In this document: in pieces, positions 41,911-45,938 of the stretch
Layout of the letters: every line of letters starts with the position of its first letter
Position numbering within the stretch: the first letter of the stretch is position 1
Assembly: GCA_016342595.1 (NCBI GenBank)
Contig: JAEINY010000018.1
Span: forward strand, 1-45,938
Length of the DNA stretch: 45,938 nt
Reading direction: 5' to 3'
From: Marinilabiliaceae bacterium
GTDB lineage: Bacteria > Bacteroidota > Bacteroidia > Bacteroidales > Marinilabiliaceae
Notes under the pieces: generated by a model
The model's input: only the letters and a program-made list of their open reading frames with translations
Databases searched by the model: none
What the model was told of the DNA's origin: nothing
Made by a program: the position numbers and the translations under genes

Positions 41911-43785
41911 CTAATTACCTTCCTCAATCTCTTTCAGTTCCAGCCAGCGCATTTCTCTTTCTTCCAGCTGTTCCAATACCTGTGATAACTGGGCTGATTT
42001 TTCAATCAACATATCGGAAGCCAGATTGCCGCTATTTAATTCATTTTGAAGAGTCTCTTTCTCAGATTCCAGATTTTCTAATGCCTGTTCAATCTGTTCC
42101 AATTCACGTTTCTCTTTAAAAGAAAGTTTTTTCGTTTTAGGAGCTGCCGGTTTTGGCTTTGGAGCAGGCGCAGCTTTCTTTTCTTCTTTTACTTTCTGAC
42201 GATCCTGTGATTTTTTGTATTCCTGATAATCAGTGTAATCACCCGGGAAATCTTTGATTTTCCCATTCCCTTCAAATACAAATAAGTGATCCGTTACTTT
42301 GTCAATAAAATAACGGTCGTGCGATACAACGACCACACATCCTTTGAAATTCTGAAGATAATCCTCCAATACATTCAAGGTGAAAATATCCAGATCATTG
42401 GTGGGCTCATCCAGAATCAAAAAGTTAGGGTTCTTGATCAGAACAGTCATTAAAAACAAGCGTTTTTTTTCACCACCACTTAACTTGCTAACAGGGACGT
42501 AATGCATCTCGTTAGGGAAAAGGAAATAACGCAGGAATTGAGCAGCTGACATACTTTGTCCATTACCAAGCGATACGTCCTCAGCGATATCACTGATCAC
42601 GTCGATGACTTTTTTGCTGTTATCGATCTTAATGCCTTCCTGGCGGTAGTAACCAAACACAACGGTTTCACCGGTTTCCACTTCACCTTGATCGGGCTGC
42701 AAGGCACCTGTCAGAATGTTCAGGAAGGTTGATTTACCCGTTCCGTTTTTCCCGGCGATTCCAACTTTTTCGTAGGGCGCAAATTTATAGGAGAAGTCTT
42801 GAATTAGATTTAAATCATCAAATGATTTACAAACATTGTGAAAGTTGACTACTTTATTACCTAGTCGTGCCGATGAAATGCCTAACTCCAGGTTACGTTG
42901 ATCTGTTTTTTGTGTCGCCTTATCCTTCAGTTCATGAAACGCATCAATACGATATTTGGCTTTTGTGGCCCGGGCCTGAGGCATGCGGTTCATCCAATCT
43001 TGCTCCTTTTTAAGCAAGTTGCGGGCTTTTTCCACTTCCACTTGTCGCATTTCAATGCGCTCTTGTCGTTTGCGCAGGAAATAGGAGTAATTACCTTCGT
43101 AACGGTACATGGTTTCATCGTCCAATTCCAGAATCTCATTACAGACACGATCCAAAAAGTAACGATCGTGAGTAACCATGAGCAGGGTCGCTTTAGACTT
43201 AGACAGGTATTGTTCCAGCCAGTCTACCATATCCAGATCGAGGTGGTTGGTGGGCTCATCCAGAATTAATAAATCTGGTTCGCTAATAAGAATGCTGGCC
43301 AGCGCCACCCGCTTCTGTTGTCCACCCGACAGTTCGGCTATTGGTTGGTCGAAGTGTGTAATTTTTAATTGTGACAGGATCTGCTTAATGCGCTGTTCGT
43401 AATCCCAGGCTTGCAGCACGTCCATCTTCTCAATCAAATCACCTAAGGTGGCCTGATTGTTCTCTTCTAATGCTTGTTCATAGGCTTTGATGGTTTGAAC
43501 CACCTCGTTGTCCGTATTAAAAACCTCTTCAATAACGGTGTGGGCCACGTTGAGGTAGGGATCTTGTGGCAAGTAGCCCAACTGAATGCCCGATCGTAAG
43601 GTCACCGTTCCTTCATTGGGAGGTGTGAGGCCGCCCAGTATATTCAACAAGGTGGTTTTTCCAGCTCCGTTACGGGCAATTAATGCCACTTTCTGTCCTT
43701 CGGACAGACCGAAAGAGATGTTATCAAATAAACGAACGTCACCCCAATGTTGGGTTATATTTTCAGCAGACAAATAATTAATCAT
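41911..43785 (-). CDS. ABC-F family ATPase (Uup-like)
   Basis: Two ABC cassettes without membrane domains. First: Walker A ARNGAGKTTLLNIL, signature LSGGQQKRVALA, Walker B LLILDEPTNHLDLD. A charged helical linker follows (about 245-310). Second: Walker A AGKNGTGKSTFLNIL, signature LSGGEKKRLFLM, Walker B FLILDEPTNDLDI. The C terminus (about 545-624) is a Lys-rich linker and coiled coil (KLSFKEKRELEQIEQALENLE), as in Uup, which binds nucleic acid. ABC-F proteins act on ribosomes in the cytosol. The frame extends to 43839, but the ATG at 43785 (MINYLSAEN) is the family start. It is transcribed alone from a TACCTTTG element. Confidence 0.92.
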   Translation of the reverse strand: MINYLSAENITQHWGDVRLFDNISFGLSEGQKVALIARNGAGKTTLLNILGGLTPPNEGTVTLRSGIQLGYLPQDPYLNVAHTVIEEVFNTDNEVVQTIKAYEQALEENNQATLGDLIEKMDVLQAWDYEQRIKQILSQLKITHFDQPIAELSGGQQKRVALASILISEPDLLILDEPTNHLDLDMVDWLEQYLSKSKATLLMVTHDRYFLDRVCNEILELDDETMYRYEGNYSYFLRKRQERIEMRQVEVEKARNLLKKEQDWMNRMPQARATKAKYRIDAFHELKDKATQKTDQRNLELGISSARLGNKVVNFHNVCKSFDDLNLIQDFSYKFAPYEKVGIAGKNGTGKSTFLNILTGALQPDQGEVETGETVVFGYYRQEGIKIDNSKKVIDVISDIAEDVSLGNGQSMSAAQFLRYFLFPNEMHYVPVSKLSGGEKKRLFLMTVLIKNPNFLILDEPTNDLDIFTLNVLEDYLQNFKGCVVVVSHDRYFIDKVTDHLFVFEGNGKIKDFPGDYTDYQEYKKSQDRQKVKEEKKAAPAPKPKPAAPKTKKLSFKEKRELEQIEQALENLESEKETLQNELNSGNLASDMLIEKSAQLSQVLEQLEEREMRWLELKEIEEGN

Positions 43786-43805
43786 AGCCACAATTTTTGC
43801 GTGGG

Positions 43806-43849
43806 CAAAGGTAGTTAAAATATCGTGCACAGTATGCAATGCATTGTGC
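43806..43849 (-). promoter_or_regulatory. Promoter and palindrome upstream of the ABC-F gene
   Basis: Minus strand TACCTTTG (43806-43813) is an exact TAnnTTTG, 20 bases before the ATG. A nested palindrome GCACA-GT-ATGCAATGCAT-TGTGC (43827-43849) covers the expected -33 position, so it could be a repressor site. Confidence 0.5.
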
Positions 43850-43967
43850 CTGCTAATTTGATTTCAAACCTGATCATGTGCTTAGTGATACGGATGGTGG
43901 TATCATGCCAGGCATCAGTTGATGTTGTCGGCTATGCACTAACTACTATTCACAAGGCATTAATGAT

Positions 43968-44747
43968 CTAATTACTCGTCCCGCTAAACCACGCTTTAAA
44001 AGCAGTGACTTTATCGCGGCTCACCACCACTTCACGGTCAAACTCCTGCTCCAGTTTTATCTTTAAGCGGCTGTTGGAGTGTACCAATACCTCTTGTATT
44101 TCATCAATATTGACAATAAACGACCGGCTGATGCGAAAGAAAGTAGAGGGATTCACCATGTCTTCCAGCTCTTCCAGTTTATAGTCGATGATGTAACGGT
44201 TGCCTTTAGTGGTGAGCATAAAGGCATTTCGACCTTCCGCATAAAAAAGGACGACTTTATCGGTGGTCACCGATTTAATACGTTCTCCTAATTTCACCAG
44301 GAATCGCTCTTTATAGTTTTTGCGGTAATGTAAGAGGGCATCGTTCAACTCCTCCAGTTTGATGCGTTGTTTCGCTGAAGATAAGTTTTCCCGCAGGTTT
44401 TCCAGCTTCTCCAAACTGTGGAATAAATCGTCGTAATTAATGGGTTTAAGCAGGTAGTCAATGCTGTTCACTTTAAAAGCCTGGATGGCATATTCGTTAT
44501 AAGCAGTCGTGAAAATGACCGGTGTATTAACCTGTGTTTTGTTGAATATCTCAAAGCTCAGGCCATCGGATAAATGAATATCCATAAAAATCAGATCTAC
44601 ATTATTCAAAGGGCTGCTTAACCAATTCACACTTTTAGATACCGAGCCAAGGGTATCCACAATTTCAATGCTGGAATCGTAGCGCTCCAATAAGTGCATT
44701 AAATGTTCAGCGGCGGGTTTTTCGTCTTCAATGATAAGTACTCTCAT
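43968..44747 (-). CDS. LytTR-type response regulator
   Basis: An N-terminal receiver (about 1-120) with the acidic pocket IIEDEK, phosphoacceptor Asp56 in DLIFMDIHLSDG, TTAY and Lys101 in DYLLKPI is intact. A linker leads to a C-terminal LytTR DNA-binding domain (about 150-255; FLVKLGERIKSV, VVLFYAEGRNAFMLTTKGNRYIIDYKLEELEDMV, FFRISRSFIVNIDEI). It should bind direct repeats at promoters when phosphorylated. Three bases separate it from the sensor gene, which is upstream in the same operon. Because that sensor lacks the phosphoacceptor His, phosphate may come from elsewhere. Confidence 0.94.
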   Translation of the reverse strand: MRVLIIEDEKPAAEHLMHLLERYDSSIEIVDTLGSVSKSVNWLSSPLNNVDLIFMDIHLSDGLSFEIFNKTQVNTPVIFTTAYNEYAIQAFKVNSIDYLLKPINYDDLFHSLEKLENLRENLSSAKQRIKLEELNDALLHYRKNYKERFLVKLGERIKSVTTDKVVLFYAEGRNAFMLTTKGNRYIIDYKLEELEDMVNPSTFFRISRSFIVNIDEIQEVLVHSNSRLKIKLEQEFDREVVVSRDKVTAFKAWFSGTSN

Positions 44748-44750
44748 GGG

Positions 44751-45854
44751 TTATTCTTCTTCTATTTCAAAAGTGGGAATGGATACCTGAATAGTGGATT
44801 GGTTGAAATGGACATCCAGCTTTTGCTCACTAAAAAACTGATAGGCTTTGTTTAGTAGGGAGAGTTGCCACTCTTGATCGTGTTCAAAATTTATTTTTGG
44901 GTTATTGGTGCAAATGTATTTGAGTTGATCCTCTTCGGCTTGCAGGTGTATTTCGATGGGTTGAAGGGTATTGACAATGGTGTGGTTAACCGATTCCTGT
45001 ATTAAAGTGGGTAAGGTACCCGGCACCACCTGTTGCATTAGCAGTTCTTCTGGCAGCGAATGGGTGAAATGAACGGCGCCCTGATGTTTTAAATTCAGGA
45101 CATATAATAAAGAGGCCGATTGGGCAATCTCCTGTTCCAGCGACACCAGTTCTATTTTTCGGGCATCTAAAGTATAGCGATAGATACGTGACAAATGATC
45201 AATGTATTTGTCAGCCGCTTTTGTGTCGGTATGAACGATGGAGATGAGGTTTTCCAGACTTTCATACAGTAGATCCGGATTGATTTGCAACTTGAATTTT
45301 TCCAGGTCGTGTTCCAGATTTTTACGCAGTTCCTTTTCGCGGATGTAATGGATTTGTTTGTGCACCGCCAGGAAGGATGAACTCACATGAATCATGCTAA
45401 AGATAATGGCCACAATACCAAAAACAGCGTTGAAGACGATGAGTTCGGTTGAAAAGCCGACTAATTCTAATAGAAAGCTAAAATAGGCCCACACTAATGG
45501 GGTGATGATGAGTAATGAAAAGAGCAGGGACGCCAACGGAATGATGAAAATTCGCAAGGATTGTGAAAAAGGAGCAGTAGACTCTGCACTGCTTTCATCA
45601 CTGGCTTTCTCAATGATGGCATGATTCAGCTTTAAGGGGTATCTTTTATCAATGAGATGCAGAAAGAGACGTTGCGTCTCCAACAGGATAAATGAAAGCA
45701 AAACGGTGATCATTACCTCCTGGCTGAAAAAATTGTCGGTCAGTTGCTGTAAGCTGTCGAATATTAACAGGATTAATACATACACTGTAAAACCTACCGG
45801 AATGGGCAGTAGGAATCGTAACCATTTATTTTGTGTTAAGGTTTTCTTCTTCAT
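44751..45854 (-). CDS. LytS-like sensor, degenerate histidine kinase
   Basis: The first 165 residues hold about four membrane helices (LLPIPVGFTVYVLILLIF; VMITVLLSFILLE; IFIIPLASLLFSLLIITPLV; LIVFNAVFGIVAIIFSMIHV). A helix follows, then the His_kinase segment of the LytS family: LEKFKLQINPDLLYESLENLISIV. The family has Q-I-x-P-H-F-L-x-N-x-L-N; here the phosphoacceptor His is Asp194 and the Asn of HFLFN is also changed. The ATPase part is eroded: LIQESVNHTI for the N box and no recognisable G boxes in the last 80 residues. It is therefore probably a catalytically dead sensor that controls the LytTR regulator by binding, or an enzyme with altered chemistry. Confidence 0.8.
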   Translation of the reverse strand: MKKKTLTQNKWLRFLLPIPVGFTVYVLILLIFDSLQQLTDNFFSQEVMITVLLSFILLETQRLFLHLIDKRYPLKLNHAIIEKASDESSAESTAPFSQSLRIFIIPLASLLFSLLIITPLVWAYFSFLLELVGFSTELIVFNAVFGIVAIIFSMIHVSSSFLAVHKQIHYIREKELRKNLEHDLEKFKLQINPDLLYESLENLISIVHTDTKAADKYIDHLSRIYRYTLDARKIELVSLEQEIAQSASLLYVLNLKHQGAVHFTHSLPEELLMQQVVPGTLPTLIQESVNHTIVNTLQPIEIHLQAEEDQLKYICTNNPKINFEHDQEWQLSLLNKAYQFFSEQKLDVHFNQSTIQVSIPTFEIEEE

Positions 45855-45911
45855 GATACCAGTTGATTAGACAGACTCAAGTGCCAATTGCCGGGCTGAC
45901 TGATTTGTAAT

Positions 45912-45919
45912 CAAAAATA
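45912..45919 (-). promoter_or_regulatory. -7 element for the sensor/regulator operon
   Basis: Minus strand TATTTTTG, exact TAnnTTTG, 57 bases before the sensor ATG. The -33 position falls at or beyond the window edge. Confidence 0.45.
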
Positions 45920-45938
45920 ATGACAATACTTTTAAAGA

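Noticed and set aside
1..45938. tRNA or rRNA genes
   Set aside because: No cloverleaf with CCA-like end or rRNA segment was recognised in any intergenic region.

Overview
The window is a chromosomal segment of a Bacteroidota bacterium, most like Bacteroidales/Marinilabiliales. The evidence is the gene set (bamD-rpoZ-coaBC-DUF4835-recN cluster, DAHP synthase fused to chorismate mutase, Spt-type acyltransferase, OmpP1/FadL porin, YwbE, short unfused CysN), weak or absent Shine-Dalgarno sites, and the Bacteroidota promoter element TAnnTTTG upstream of at least twelve genes. There is no phage, integron, CRISPR array, rRNA or tRNA. It is mostly core genome, with repeat-rich intergenic pockets.

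Layout. 0.1-7.6 kb: a methyltransferase, a NahK-like sugar kinase paired with a CBM9-like protein, a DUF4136 lipoprotein, a large exported low-complexity protein, a 42-residue half zinc ribbon, a bacteriohemerythrin, an acyl-ACP thioesterase and an unknown exported protein. 7.9-18 kb: serine palmitoyltransferase-like enzyme (minus), then bamD-rpoZ, coaBC-DUF4835-recN, fabI and cysD-cysN. 18.0-18.86 kb is gene-free and holds three unrelated repeat systems. 18.9-22 kb: a low-complexity lipoprotein and a FadL-type porin (minus). 22-29.4 kb: proS, a conserved unknown, pepT, ahpC-type peroxiredoxin, pabB-tilS. 29.4-33.3 kb (minus): B12/radical-SAM protein, ywbE, mnmA, with MITE-like repeats between. 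33.4-37.7 kb (minus): the aromatic amino acid operon pheA-aminotransferase-DAHPS/CM-tyrA. 37.8-45.9 kb: an exported EEP phosphoesterase, a J-domain protein, a frameshifted sensor kinase, an ABC-F ATPase, and a LytTR response regulator with a LytS-like sensor.

The strongest discovery is in front of pheA. A 27-codon leader ORF carries 7 Phe and 5 Tyr codons, 11 of these 12 within the 13 codons 6-18. It lies between a TAnnTTTG promoter and a strong intrinsic terminator, and the RNA can form the full set of alternative pairings 1:2, 2:3 (antiterminator) and 3:4 (terminator). This is a classical translation-coupled attenuator for Phe/Tyr, covering the operon that makes DAHP, prephenate-derived Phe and Tyr.

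Other items for a second look: a LytS-family sensor whose phosphoacceptor His is Asp; a PAS/histidine kinase split by one extra base in a C4 run; a nested REP/REPIN-like hairpin cluster whose stems covary around a constant loop; a regular 21-bp TGCA array; twin palindromes upstream of ahpC; and two exported proteins with the same unusual design (helical head, Tyr/Trp/Gly/His patch, basic low-complexity tail).
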